Origin: Paragonimus westermani
Lineage: Eukaryota > Platyhelminthes > Trematoda > Plagiorchiida > Troglotrematidae
Direction: 5' to 3'
NCBI GenBank assembly: GCA_008508345.1
Contig: QNGE01000751.1
Coordinates: 112,247-176,246 of the forward strand
DNA length: 64,000 bases
Part shown: positions 44,701 through 59,228 of the stretch, piece by piece
Position numbering within the stretch: the first letter of the stretch is position 1
How the letters are laid out: each line of letters opens with the position of its first letter
Made by a program: the position numbers and the translations under genes
The notes under the pieces: generated by a model
Databases searched by the model: none
What the model was told of the DNA's origin: nothing
The model's input: the letters and a program-made list of their open reading frames with translations, nothing else

Positions 44701-47700
44701 AAGAGCCTTCGTTCGTTTATCCTCTAACTGATAATTTTCACTGGTGTGTTACGTAATTTTAGGTGTTAGTCCTCATGGCTAACTAATTTGCGGAAGAGGG
44801 CTAAGTGGTGGCCTGTTCATTGTGTAAACCCGACAAGTCATTAGACATTTTTGTTCTCCGGAACATATGTGTGCGACCGTTCTTCGCTTTGCTGCCTCAA
44901 AACTGCGGGCATTCGAGTGAAATTTTACAAATTTACGGTTAACTTTTACGATGTATCTGAAGATATACAAACTTCAGCTTTATAGGCGAAACAAAAGCTT
45001 CACATTTCATTAAACCTGGACCTACACACAATCACCCACTACACGTAGCGAACCCCTTACACAAGCAACACCGGTAATAGTGTTAAGCGTGCTGTTTAAC
45101 TTAAATAAACTTACTTTTGTCCGAGAAAACTTCTTTGACCCCTTCGTGTTATCCAACGAATTCTTTGGTCTCAATGAGGCTTCCTCGAAGGCGCTATTCA
45201 TCGGAGCTTCCGACAAATAGTCAGTGACAAAGTATTCTTTATAAAGTGAATTTTGAGGTAAATTTCGCTTGCTTCACGGTACCTATGTTGGAGACTGTCC
45301 CACTAGGTGTTGGCTTTGCTTTAGGTTTTCGGCTTCCTTCTCCGGTAAGTTTTTTGCTTATGGTGGTTTACAACTTACAATGCCACGGTTTCGTTCCCGT
45401 GATGTGTCATTCGACTTCTGTACGACGGGGATTTGATTCGTGCAATGCAAATTCATGCCTTGCTCAAAATCACCCAGTTGAACTGATTTTGGTCTCCATG
45501 TTGCGCAAAACTACTCGAAATTAATCGATTTTCTGAACTTAGTCGTGAATATACATCTCAAGTTGCGTTAGTGGTCATGGTGGCAATCAGTTTAAACTGA
45601 ACATAGTTCGGCACTTAAAATATGTCAGCCTCAAAATCAGGATTAGAAAGAGTATATACTTTTATATATATATACTTTTTGTGATAAACATTTTTGACCA
45701 ATTTTGTCATTCGGATCATGTTTGGACGAAATCTTGTTCATGTTGAAGGTTACCCTTTTTTACTATCAAACATAAATTGCGTTGATCCACACAAGCTTAC
45801 TAAGCATTTATTCTAACATCAAGCATCTTTGTGTTAGGATTTCAAATGTCCTGAAAACTGTACAGTTAACCTGTAATGAACATGTTACTTTCGCAGATTT
45901 GAATTTCTTTTTTTCGCGCCATTATTGCACCCTTAATTTCATTCCTCGCGCTGATTAGAATATTGGGCGCTAATTAGCTGGTTCATGACCTAGGACGTGT
46001 TTCATGTGCTTCACTGAACATTATTCACAAGGTCGCTTGACAAGCTATAAATACGCAATGGCTACGCTTGTAATTTGTCTTCAGACTGAGACGGTACAAG
46101 CTCTCTTTCTGGAGACCAGGGTTTTTCCTTCGTAGTTGGCTTGGGTATCAGTTCTTCAGGGTTACTTCAGCGCGTACAGTATTATTGCGTCGTAGGGATC
46201 AGTACAGCTCAATTGTGTTTGCTCGGTCGTTCCGCGATATAACACTTTGCAATCGTGAGATTGAATGCGAAAATTGAAGTTGTTTTTGAAACAGGATAAC
46301 GTTTGCCACATTCAGGTCGAAGCACTACCCACGATATCATGTTTAAGATGCGTCCAGTATTCAGTACTAATGAGAAATATTTCATCTCTCTATCTCGGCT
46401 TTCTTAAGTTTTCAGAAGAGTTTGGAAGTCCAGCTGTACTAAAGTCAGTAGTTTGCTTATCGTAAGTTAAAATCCGTTCTCCGATAAATTAATGATTGTC
46501 TCATGTAATACGACTTGACGAACCACAAGTTGTGAGGTTGGTTTAGCATGTAGGAAATCACGTTATTTTTCTATTGATTAATGAACATTATTACAGCTCC
46601 GAAATGTATAAGCAAAATCGGTTATTTTGCCAGTACATCGCCGAAGGAAATATCTCGCTCGAATAAACAAGTACGAGATGGTCGTATCCATCTATTCATT
46701 TGGGGGTATCGTCCTACCGTCAAACTCCGCTCGGCTAAGCCAATCGCATGGTCTCATTTCCGTTATTATCCCGGCAATCCACATGATTAGTGTGAGTTAT
46801 ACGTGAATGTACTCGAGCCCTGTCCAGTTGAGTTATTTCTGTATGACCCGTGGTGTACATTAGGGCTGGATTAGTCAGATTTTTTTTACTGCCAGCCAAC
46901 TATAAGGAAAACTGACTTCAGATTTGTATGCAGCACAAATCCGAAGTGAAAAGACCCCGGAAACTGAAAAGTCACGCTGAAGGCAATTTTGAAAAATGTA
47001 GAGGCTTTCTTGATAGCCGGAGTATTCCACTGAATTTGCCCTATCTTTTATTATGGAACACAGGACATGGCAGTGTTTGATGTTCTGAGATGGATGGTTG
47101 CTTGTAGTCGTACTGTAGTTCCCTGACACTAACAGACATCACTCTAATTGTCACATTGACTTAAATTACAATTAAATAAAGGAAATCTGTCACTGCGGCC
47201 TCGAGGAAATTTATGGGTATCCACCATCTACAGCTCATTTATGAATTAGTAGTTCACCAGACCAAGTGATATGCCTTCCGTGAATTTCACGCGCCCACAT
47301 TTTGCGTTGAAAAGGCTAAGAGCAGGAAGTAAATGCGTTCCAATTGTCTTCTAACGATCGCATTGCGTTCTGTGATTCCTAATAAATGCAGCTACAAGCT
47401 TGTGCAGAGAAGAAAGTGAGTTACTGCTACGCACAGTCTACACAAATAGTATTCCAAGATTTGAAATATTGTAATTCGAACTTCAGTTTAAATGTCATAC
47501 ATGTTGGTCACTTTCTTGTTCACATAATTACAGTAGGGTTGTAAAATTTGCCTGTATCGTTCGAATCACTGGTATTCTGAAAATATCTTAGGTACTACTT
47601 GTTTTCTATGTACAATAATATACGGAAGAAGTGCTCCTAAAATATAAGTAACTACAAAAAGTCTGCATGAACAATGAAAACCTTGCTTACACAAAACAAT

Positions 47701-50700
47701 CCTCATACTGAGTCTTACCTCAGTGACGCAATAATCATTCATTCTACAAAGCAAAGCAAGTGACGTGCATTGACTGAAAAAGCCGAAACATCCAGCTGAT
47801 GAAAGCAGTCGTTCTGGAGCGGTAGTTGTGTCAGTAAAACGCTGCAGGCGAAAGGTACCCGTTTTTGTTTAAACGTCCTTCGCAGTTTCGTGTTAATATG
47901 TGAATAGTTTCTTCAAAAATTACGTCCACCTACGATATCAAAGTAGTATAGTTTGGTCGCCCATCCTTTCCATTTTCTTTAGAGTTACCAAGTCCTGATT
48001 TATGACCACTAATTATTTGGCGCTACATAATATATTCCGTTCAAATTTTAATAGCTAACACGATATATATGTTGTTCATGTCTCCTTTATCAGATAAGGT
48101 TATCATATTACTAGGTTTTGATGCTGACACCAAGTTCCAGTCGAGCTACGAAACTCTACATTAGCTTCTCGATTCTTTGTGATTCATACTCTGATCCAAC
48201 TACTTCTCTGTTAAATTATATAAGCCGTGCCGTCATACGGGCAGCTGGGGCGATGGTTTATATAGTCTGGGACGTAATCGCTCTACTGTTGTCGTCTTTT
48301 TCGTAGTCCTAGAGTTGGTATTAGACCTGTAAGCTTTAATGTGTGATTCACTACAAAGGCATGTAAGATCCGACTGTTGTCTGTCATACCCTATCCAATA
48401 CATTCAAACGTGGATAAACTTAATTATGTGTACAAGTCACACATCATACAAACGAAAAAGAGCTTCGGCGCCTAAGATTAAGGGTTTCCAGTTTTATTCT
48501 CCATTCAGACTGCGTCTGTCTGTTGAGTCCAGTCGTGGACAAAACCGATCGTTGAATACGTGCCCAAAGATAAACGCTGTGAAACTTCACGAATATAAAC
48601 CTCTGATAACGAAGAATGTGACCGAAGGACTACGTATAATAGTAGACCTTGTTCTTTCAACAAACAGGACATTCTTGAAGCAATTAACTGGTTATATCTG
48701 ACTTTCCACCAACACCTGTGTTATTCCCAATCTGTTTATCAATAACCTGTGTTCTACGTTCAGGTAAGCCTGAGAATATTTCATAATCGCTTTGTACACA
48801 CCCAACTTACTTGTCACATAACTAATTGAAGTGGACAGATGCGCAACGCATGCCGCATGTCAGAACGCAAGATTTCACATGTCAACACGAACGTGTCGTT
48901 TAGCTGGTGGACGGAATATGTGAACAATGGCGCTGTTTTCGGATGCCTGCTTTCATTATCACCCCAACTAGGCTTGCCGTCGTCCACGTCAATCTGGTTT
49001 GTTATCGTTCGCTGATCTTGCCATCAATCATAACATACAAGTCACTTGTACAACTGGCTTAGCGACTAGGTCGCGTTATCTGATGTATATGCACGTGATG
49101 TTATAAGTTGAGAGACTGAGAGACAGCTACAAAAGCGTGGGTGAAGTGTGAGTGATCCAAAATGGGGCAGCTTTTGTGGAGCTGGATGAAAGAAAAAATG
49201 CTCTGATAAAAGATTAGTAACATTTCTCATTAGCCAACATAAACGAGTAAGAACAGTAACTAAGTTCGTCATCTTGGTTGTTCACTGAATGATATTGATC
49301 AGAAGACCGTTTTAAAAGAAAGACATTTAATCCTTAACATTACAATATGCGTTGTTGAAGAATTGTGTGCTATACATATCCTGTTATGAACTCCAGTTGT
49401 TCATTCAATAATAAAATTGTGACAAGTTTTTCGGCCAAAATTTATCTTGTATAATTTCACTCAAACTCTGTGCGATTCCTAGTACAATGGAAGCGACTTC
49501 ATCGGACCCCCTTTGGCCCCGACCAAAGTGGAGTGATTAATTAACTGAAGTTTGGATTCTATTTGCTTATACTGATCTTAGTATTCAAGCTCTTTACGTG
49601 CTAGGATATCGTTGTCATATGCGCATTGAAAAAGAGTGTATATTAACGGTCACTGGCCCCGAATACCGGTCAGTCCACCTTATAGTGACAACTTTAATTC
49701 TTGAAGGAAAGCTATCCTTGGATGAAAGGATGATCAGTGCAATAAGGCGTGATGTATGCTACCATGCATGACAAACACAACTTATGAGCACGATCAGTAA
49801 GTCCGTTTTGTGCAGTGGTAACGTCGCTAACGACAGGAATAACATTTTAATTCGAATAGGCGAATGAGGCGAGGATAAGGGAACTAAATGAGCAGCTGCT
49901 CTCACCTCCTCATGACTGTCGTAAACTCGATGTTCTCCGTTTGCCGCATCCTCATCGCAGCAGAAAGACGTAATTCACTGTTATGCAGTTACATTAAACT
50001 GAACTATTAGAGTGTTAAGCTGTCAGTCTTGAGCGACTCCCAACTGACTTAATACGAGATAGCCTGACAGCTTGATAGACCTGCTGTGAGCAACTATTCC
50101 TAAGTTATGTGCTCAAAAGAGGACATGAATCTGGTTCACACCAGATTGTACATTAAAATTAGGCAAACAGGCTTTTAAAAGAGGCCGTGTGTGAACAAAT
50201 ATAAATGTATTATTCCACTGAAATAACAGTGCAGACATCTAGACGACAGTTTTCAGACTAATTGAGCAAGTTACCGCGGTATCAGCATCCACCACCCTTT
50301 ACATCACAGTGGCTGGAAATGCTCGTTATTCACAAGCAAAAGTAGTTGGGCGTTCTGGTATGGTAATTTGACTGTAACTAATGTCACCTCGGAAGTACAC
50401 TGATGCACACGATCGTCTCATGGAAACGTAGTCCGAGGTTGAATCCAGGCCGTGGCAAGCATATGCACTATTGGAGAGTTACGAAAAGATACAAACACGA
50501 ATCTAGTGCTTCCTTTCAACAGCTGTTGAATAAAAGGCCCAGCAAATTTTAAAAGCTCCGATTCTGCATAGGTGTTGCTTACCGTAAAATGAACGGTCCA
50601 GGCGGCCCACACCAAAAGTGTCTCAACTTCGACCCTCATCCACCCCGTCTGGAGGCGGGGTTGAGTTCTGGACCGTGTAACCGTGAAGCCGTTGTGTTAT

Positions 50701-53700
50701 TCATCATTCTACAATGACATTAACTCAGATTAGATATGACCAAATTATCGCAATTAAGGTTACAATCGCAATCGCTTTGAGTCGTGATGAGGTCACTCAA
50801 CTGTTTCGTGACGTTTCTCGCCGTTGGTCGTGATTAATACCAGCATGATCATAACCTCTTTAGCAAACTGACATGATCGGGCTTACTGAATCGAGTCAAC
50901 TGCTGCCAATTTGTGGACGAACTGTTCGGACGATATTAGTAATTTGAAACTAATGCTAAACTTGAGTTCTATGTTCGAATAAACTACAATCAAGCAAACT
51001 GCTATCGGCCCAATCTAAAGTGAGCACAATTGCCTAATCGCTGCAAAATGAAAACAAATGAGGTAGGTTACTCTGTAAACCTTAAAGAATTTGTAAACGG
51101 AGATGACGTAATTTTGAAAATTGTGCTCACATGGTTGACCTGCTCAATACAAAGAAGTGCTCACAACCGGTGTGTTCATAAGGACACTAGGGACTTTAAA
51201 ATTTTAGGGGATAGTTATTTTACAACTACGAGACCTATGCAACTAGAGTTGTATATAAAACCAAGTTAGCAATACACCAGACTACCTGTATACTAATTTC
51301 ATAATCCTGTTCGAACGCACTGAGCAATGCAAGCAATAACAGCCGTAGGGAGAGCATGTGGCTCAGAGAATGTAACAATTACATTCCGATCTTTACAAAC
51401 GTTAGCACAGGTAACTACGCTGTTAGTTGATGAGGGCGTGAACGTTCAGAGCTCAGTTCGCGCCCAGGCACGACCGTGAAGCATTTACTTCACGGTGAGG
51501 CGATGAAGCGTATACAACAATTATCTTCGCAATAATTTCACAACATACTTGTGAACGGCTGCAGTATGTAGGTCGGTTTGATGAAGCGGGTCGCAACTAA
51601 CCCGTGTGATTCTATACTTCTGCTGGGACATTTTGGTAGCCGGTGTTCAAATGCTTTAATAAGATCCTTTAGAGGGCCATGTTTAAAAATCAGTGCACTC
51701 GACGAGCACTATTGGTCCTTAACAGCTTCCTTGAGTTACCCCACAAAATAGGTATACACACTTCCAGTGTTTCCTCAGAAATCCCCAACACGAAAAATTC
51801 TCATTTGGGCCGCATTATTTGCCCGCCATACTATTTCGACCCTGTCTCATTCTTGTGAATTACTTCGTTATCGCTCACAAGATAGCAATAACTGAATTTT
51901 TAAAAGTTGTTCTGAAGTCAAATCACTACCTTCGGAGCGGTTTTTTCAGCCTAGATTTATACTATGATTGACATTACTTTTGTGCAGACAACCAACAACA
52001 ACAATTCTGGTCTGTCGATTTGTATGATAACTCAGCGCACGCACCCACAGAAATATCTGTTAGGATTAGCTTGAACGAACATAAGGAACAAGCGAAGAAT
52101 TACTTATGTGACCCCACCAGTTAGAATGAATACAAATAAATCCCAAATGTTTTATCTGCTAATGATGACAAACTCTGCCGTTTTTCAAGAACTACTCAAC
52201 AAATGCTCAACAGATAGTGGTTTTTATCTTTTTTTGCCAATGGCCTATTTTTCAATTTATTTTGACAACTCCCAATGATACTGTTCTCTTTCCAATGTGA
52301 AATGAGAACTACTTAAACGATGTGTTGGTATTTCGGAATTAAAGTTTACTTGTCCTATGAAACATCAGCTTTATTGAACCACAAAGTTATCGCTGGTTTT
52401 TATGATGAGATATCTGGAGCTGATGTAAACTTGTGTGCCTTCGAACAATTGGCTACAACCTGATCCGCTACAACCGAAGGTCACCTCTCTTTGTCGTATT
52501 AATTGATTGCAGTCCTTAGGTGACACATGTGAGGCTTGACAGAAGTCACGTGTGATCGAACGTTAGGTGAGAAATACAACACAAAGTACTTCACTTTCAA
52601 ACAAAGCTGTAGAGAAATACTTGAAATATCAGTAGTAATCTGGAAGTTCTGCTTAAAAGTTTTTGACCTAATCCAGTCTATATTAACCAATATGTCAGTC
52701 AGATATTCTCATAATGTAATAATGCCATCAACCGCAATGAATCAGAATTTACCCATCACAAAATTCAAAATTTCCACTCCTGGCAGTTTGCCAAACGATG
52801 GTTGCATGTAACTGTACAAATCCTCTGAATGTTCGGCGGGCACACGACGATTAACATGCATTGTTAGCCTGATGGAATTTTTATTCCCAGCCATCACAAA
52901 GACAGGCAGGGTTGACGAGTTCTAGCGAGAATGAGACCACAGAATATTGCTCCTGATCGAGATGGTGTGACTTAAAGTTTTATAGGAATACGACAGCTGG
53001 GGCCAATCGTAAATTTTGATCAGATTACATATAAACCAAAATCCTATACTACTGACAAGTAATACCATGTCCAATGCTCTAACCATCTGTCACACTTAAC
53101 AGCAGTGAGTGTCCGTTACCGGACACGACTGACTAACCACAGGGTAGTTGTACTATAAGCCGATTGGTTTACCTGCGTCAGAGCGGACAACACTATTTTC
53201 CTCTTCATATGGTATCTGCATGTACATTGGTTTTCTGAAAAAGACGTTGCTTGCTTGTTACTTCCGGTTCATTGTGAAAGTCAATGAACCGTAATGGGTG
53301 ACCACTAAAAATCAAGGTATTCCAAATAAAAAAAACCTTCTGAAACAAGGTAACTAATACATACGTACAATTTGCGTTGCGTAAAACAGTAAACAAACCA
53401 AACAGTGGCTGTGTTGGGCTTGTAAGGAACTGTTGAAATGTAGACATATGGTGCAGCCACTTGTACACGATACCCCGTTCCCGTTATTTGATGCTGACAC
53501 CCAGAAAAGAGAGTGTAGTTGCTATTTTTAGTCCCGGAAAATAAAGACAGGAGTGGGCATGGGAACCTTACTGAACCCAGCAGCTTTTCTACACTATCTT
53601 TCTCTTGAGGAAATAATGCCATTCTCGGGCTGTCGACTAAAGTGAATGTCGCATAGTATATTTTTCAGACAGAATTCAACCAGAGAGAAATAATTAAGCT

Positions 53701-56700
53701 ATAAACGGTCACAGAAGGATGCCGACTAATACACAATCTAACTGTTCATATCCTTTGTTCTAAACATACAAGTAAATGAATAAATTTTCCTAATACACAT
53801 TAGTACCAACCGGTTCAAGATATGGTTTGGAACATGAAAATTCACGGTATACAACGTATCGGTTACTGGGTTGCATCAGTTCGTCATCACTTCCACAGAG
53901 TTATACAAGACCACCAGAAGTGTCTACTCCACCTTCTGTTCACCAGGTCACCTGCGACGGAGCATCCCCCACAGGCAAACGTGACTGAGTTTAGATAGGA
54001 TAATTTGGCTTTGCCCAGTGGGGGTTAATAACGCAGCGATCGAGAAGCTTACCTCAAAAATGCCTGGTTGAGGGTTAACTCATAGGGGTGACACGGAGAT
54101 ACAATACTAACGAGTTTTAACAGGAGCAAAACGGGAACACAGCTTCTATTCATGAGCGGTCGACTGAGAAATCTATGAAAATGTGATAATTACGGTTATT
54201 TGTGACGGATTTTTAAGTGAAATAAAAAAACTGTCTACTTCCATCAGCACTCAATTTTTGACTTATAATATTTTCTCCAGCTAGTCAGACCTCTTTGAAA
54301 TGCATGGTAGATAAAACAACATTTTCAACAAAGATTCTGGTTTTCCTAGTCCGTTTGCTGCTCTAAAATAATGCTTTACTGTCTGGATATACAGAGCAAA
54401 GCTGCAGATGCAGTCTCTTTTTGATGGCGATAGAATATATGAATGCCTAAGTGTGAATGGAAGTTCCTTAGCATTTTATTCAATCACTTATTAGAGATGA
54501 TCTGGAAGTGGTGTTCAATTGATAATATTGTTAACGTCCACTACGGTGGCAAGTGAATTATGTAAATGCTGTCCAGTTTTGCGTCTCTTAACAAACAAAG
54601 ATGTGAGCGAAAGATGTCAAGTGCAGCAGTTCCAAATGAACACTTGCGCTACCTCATCTGTATACTGTCGTCACCGCATGTCTCCATTTAAAATTATATC
54701 TTCACCTTACAGAAAATGTCGTCTTGAGTTCAAGAAATGATTTACTAAGTAGGTGAACGCTCCGAAGGATACTGACAAATTTTTCTAGATTTTGTTGAAA
54801 ACAAAAACCGGAATCACAAAAATACGCTTGCACAAATGTACACATGTTCCCAGAATATGTGACTATTGGTAGCTCAGCTCAATGATAGGCTATCTGGTAT
54901 ACAATGTGAACCGGTCACTTACGTCAACTCAGTACTGATTGATTCATGTGAGTTAATAGAAAACTATAACTTAATAGAACCCTAAGTCTATTTAGATACA
55001 TCAGACTGTAAATTCCAGTGTCTTGAATATTGCAAAATCGATTTGTTTTGTAATTATCCATTCGAATAAAGGGAGCTAAAAGCAGTTGATTTAAAGTCCG
55101 GTTCATAACTTCGCGAACAACTAGAGACGATACCCTCAGTAATTCACTGAAAAAAATCCTGATTTGTGGCCATTATTTTATTGTGAAACTTTCAAAATGT
55201 GATGGATAATTAGAACGTGCTAAACTTCATTCAGTTTCGTGGTTTTGAACTTGAAAGCCTTTCCATTTGTTTCTATGACCTAAAACAGTCATAAGTTGGA
55301 CTAGAATGCATAGTGCTTTAGGTGGATGAATGTTCTCAGGTCCCCATCCTCTGCTGTCTGTAGTAATATGGTACCAGTAAGTGCGTTTTGACCAGGAGAA
55401 CATATGCACGTTTATGCCTATCAAACTTGAGAAGTACATTGTCGAACTCAGAAAAAAGCCAAGATTACGGGAGGACTTACCTGTGGTAATGCCACCCTTC
55501 TTTTGTTGCCGGTATTTTTGTTGACAAGGTCACAGTGGTGCTGAAACAAGCGGATAATAATGCATCACAACACGGCTTTACTGTTGTTAAATTTGTCATG
55601 GACGGAGTCAGCTGTATCAAATTTCTTACCTATTTGCTCTTCAATGTTCATATGAAATTCGTTCTCGTTTCCCTTAAAGAGCTTCGGGTTCTTATTACTT
55701 GAACACAAATTGACATTTCCAAAACAACTTCAATCTTACTCCAGTTAATCCCTGTAAGTAGGACTAGCCGCCGTTTAGTTACGAGCCGAAGTATTTGTTC
55801 ACTAGGTCAGTGATCACCTGAGTAACACTTATCCCCAGGTGATGCTTGAGAGAACTACTTTTGCTCGACTGCACCCAAAGATTGAGTGAACAAGGCTGGA
55901 CGGGCAGTTTGTACGCACTGACTACAACAACCAATGCCAAAGTGAGCCGATGCTCAGGGTGTTCAAGGCTTGTTTATCGCCCTACATTCAGCGATTTGGT
56001 TAATAGCTGTTGGGATAGATTTAGTAAAAATAGATGCAATTCGTTTTTGTTGCTGATAACGATTTCCATTCACCTCAGAATGTTCAGAGTTGTCACAGTC
56101 ATTGTCGTTTAGCAGTATCCTGCCCAAGTGCGACATCACCTGTTATGAGGCGAAAATGATTTGTTGCAACGAACTGAAAGAACACGCCTGACCATTTTGC
56201 CGTCTTTGCAATTCACACTGACCACACTACTTAGCTGTATCTCAGTATTTCCGTGATCTACCCACATGGCTTTATCCTCAAGTTTATCAACTCTATTGTT
56301 GGTAAACAGCGGGTAATTGTTTTAAGGCGATTACACATATTTATCTGTTGGATTCGTATTGGACTAACGATGTGTTTCGGAAATTCGAACGTGGTAATGC
56401 GTTTGTTTGGTCACCAAAAATGTTGAAATACAGACTGAAAGGACAAAATCGTGTCTTGAAATAAAAGTCTCTGTGGTTTACGTCAGCATATTAAAGGTTG
56501 AATTATATCGAGGTTTGAAGCTTGCCATTAATCTCCAGATTGTCTGGATTTTGTCGTTGTTTGCTGGTTGAGAGGAGGGAAACTCATCTCGCTGTTGATC
56601 CATCGTGGCCAGTTACTGTGAGTGATACACACGTTGTTCCGTATTGTGTACTGAATGTGAAATGCTTCAACTTGAGTAGTGCGAACAAGAAGGAAATCAG

Positions 56701-57912
56701 TCCTTTCCTTGATATACCAGACAACATAGGTGACCAGTAAAACAATAGTTCAGTGCGCTTAGCACAATATCGACAACGTATCACCGACTTATAAGTCCAG
56801 ATAAGTCTGGTGTGAATGATAACCGGCTAAGTCTACCTACAATTTCGGTGATGAGTTTGAAGTTCTTGTTACTTCCCGGAATGAATCCTTTAAAGTATAC
56901 ATCTCTGCGGACTTTGTATTAAATAGGGATGTTTTTGAGAGGGGAAATAAACGATACCAATACTCACTTGCAGTAATGTTTCCGCTGGGGTGACAGATTT
57001 TGATTAAAAGTTTGGATCCACTGACGATTCTACTCTGATCTTCAAGCACTTGAAAAACACTCCTTCTGATGTTACGTGAATCATCTTTGGAAGGTAAATT
57101 AACACAAGTGTCCTAGTGTGTCCCTTGGGTTTTTGAAAGTGTAATCAGTACTTAAGCCAATAACCACCTAGTTTGGCGTTAACCTCAATGGTGCTGGAGT
57201 CTTTTTCAACTGTAGGCCATGACGCTAGTTCTGCATTTCATTTCATCACTCTTTAATTTTGTCTCGCCTGATGTAATGTTCTGGGTAATGAAGTGGGTGA
57301 CACAGTCACTGTAACCAAGCATTTTACTTATAATTGCAAGTCTGTCACTGAAAACACTTTCTTGCCAAACTTCTGATGAAGGTGCGTTTACCTGATTGCA
57401 GACCACACACATATCTATACGAATCCAGGCTCAGTATCACAGGAAGGTAACTCATATACAATCCCACAATTTCTTCGATCTATTAGATTGATGTGTGGAT
57501 CATTACTCTGTTACTCACTTGTAGGAAACTGGTTGCACTCCTGGCATTAATGTGTTCAGTTGAGTCAGCTATGTTGAACCAGCTGTACGTTGTGTCGTTA
57601 TTCGTCACAGGGTGACAATTTCCCGGATAACTCTGTCCACATACATTTTCAGTACTTTCTTTTGAATAAGATTTTAAACACCTCTGGAGGTCCAGGCAAA
57701 CATAATGTAAAATTGACCTAGTTCCACGCTCCTTTTTGTGTGACCCAGTATTATCAGATCATATTCCTAGTTTCGAGATATTTTCAGTCGACATCCCATA
57801 CCTTAGGGAAGACTTAATTGCAAAACATCTGGACATCCGTAATTGCTCTACCAGTTCGCCACAAATTCACACCGAAATTCTAGACTGTTCATATTTCAAC
57901 CCACTTGTGGGT
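41779..57912. other. No gene established
   Basis: Long stretch with a few notable pieces: a GC-richer patch at 42690-43030; an exact 30-nt repeat at 48717-48746; a DNA hairpin ACCCCGTCT/AGGCGGGGT at about 50642-50661; and, from 53 to 57 kb, several 20-40-codon open stretches flanked by splice-like sites on both strands. The strand and frames of these could not be settled, so no gene model is offered. Confidence 0.35.
48717..48746 (+). repeat. 30-nt exact copy of part of the 12.3-kb dispersed repeat
   Basis: TGTGTTATTCCCAATCTGTT followed by TATCAATAAC is identical to 12302-12331. The flanks do not match, so this is a short piece of the family. Confidence 0.75.
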
Positions 57913-57975
57913 GTACCATTTCTGTCGCTGGTTCGATTACTGCCAAAGTCCGCGTTTTTCAAAATTATCTCCTCT
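57913..57975 (+). repeat. Decayed 3' piece of the tRNA-headed repeat
   Basis: TCTGTCGCTGGTTCGA (the T arm and its 5' neighbour) is identical to the intact units, then similarity fades through a gapped GCCAAAGTCC…TTTTTCA. The 5' half is missing. Its presence makes the overlapping open frame at 57736-58056 unlikely to be a gene. Confidence 0.5.
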
Positions 57976-58974
57976 AAACTTATCACGCCACTTATTAATA
58001 GTACGATATCCTTTCCGAGGGTTCTCATTGTTTGTTATCACAAAATAATCTACTGAGATTTTGTGCATTGTAAGTTACTGCTCTGCTTCAGATTATAGTA
58101 CGTCTTTTGTTGCCTGATTTGCTGGATTCATTCACGACGTACATTAAAATTTTACTCTCATACTTTTAACCTTGTAACTGGCTCACATAGGTTAGACAGG
58201 AGGTCATTGTTTTCCTTTGACAAAGCACCACATTAGTTTGTTGAAATAGTTTGTTAATTACGTTGTTTACCTTCTCTGGCGTTCACTTTTAAATTGGATA
58301 AAGCAATTAGTTGACTTGACTGTTTGCGGCATTTTCGAAAACGGTAATCTATAGAACATTACTTGGTAATGCAATCTTTTCTAGGCTGACCATATTTATT
58401 ACAGTTGTATTACAAACATGCATTCAGGCATCGTCGATACCAGATTGCACAACACGACCTGACCACTCGGAACACGAAGTGGGCCGACAGTGCTAATATG
58501 GAATCCTATAATACATGAAGTGGATATTAAGTTGGAAGTAACCATTATTGATCTTGAATATATTTTCGTTCCTTCAGACCCTATGATTAAAATATCGGAA
58601 GATGACGATAAAAAAGTAACAAGACAAATAGTCAAAGTTGTTCACGTTTTTTTTTAATCAACTTTTAACTGTTTTGGTTCAACCAAATTGCCACTATCAG
58701 TTTGATGTTTTAGACACACCAAATGGACGGTAACTTATACAGTATTCAACAATTTCTTACATACTCTGCTCATCTTTAAACGTCAGTTTTTTGAAACTGA
58801 AGTGAGTATGGTCCTTTTGTTGGAAGATATTGGAGAAATGACTTACACATCCGATGTAGGTTGATGTCAGTAATCTGGTGCACTTCAGTGATTTCCCCAA
58901 AAGGTTTTGTGACAGTGAAGCTTCCTTGACTCAATGAATCAGATTTCGCAGACAGAAACCTACTAAAAGAATTT

Positions 58975-59113
58975 AGATGAGACCCAACTGTGAAAAGTCA
59001 GGGCTTCGGCTGGATTCGAACCAGCGACAGACACAGCATGCCTCAACGCGGCAAGCGCTCTACCAGCTGAACTACGAAGCCACACCAGGAGCTCGGAAAT
59101 TTCACATTTGGAC
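58975..59113 (-). repeat. 139-nt tRNA-headed repeat unit, copy 2 (full length)
   Basis: Same borders and same 139-nt length as copy 1, in reverse orientation. The tRNA-like core is 59002-59081 with intact acceptor, D and T arms. It forms the left half of a head-to-head palindrome with copy 3. Confidence 0.85.
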
Positions 59114-59228
59114 CCTGGTGTGGCTTCGTAGCTCAGCTGGTAGAGCGCTTGCCGCGTTGAGGCATGCTGTGTCTGTCGCTGGTTCGAATCCAGCCGGAGC
59201 CCTGACTTTTCACAGTTGGGTCTCATCT
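59114..59228 (+). repeat. tRNA-headed repeat unit, copy 3 (lacks first 24 nt)
   Basis: The tRNA-like core is 59122-59201. It differs from copy 2 at only two of 80 positions (one in the D stem, one in the acceptor). The missing 24 nt at its 5' end are exactly the spacer of the palindrome, so the two units share one 5' flank. Confidence 0.85.

Noticed and set aside
45011..45216. Open frames of 60-70 codons on both strands
   Set aside because: Each looks protein-like, but no family, neighbour exon or decisive splice evidence favours either strand.
48339..48701. 120-codon plus-strand open frame
   Set aside because: No recognised motif, and it abuts a dispersed repeat; its length is within chance for this much DNA.
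57736..58056. 106-codon plus-strand open frame
   Set aside because: It overlaps a decayed copy of the tRNA-headed repeat and has no recognisable domain.
53300..59000. A minus-strand multi-exon gene with integrin-alpha-like stalk fragments
   Set aside because: Several short stretches looked suggestive and some had good donors (GTAAGT), but the opposite strand of the same stretches was equally open and protein-like with its own splice-like sites. No long-range domain order or hallmark motif (FG-GAP, GFFKR) was found.
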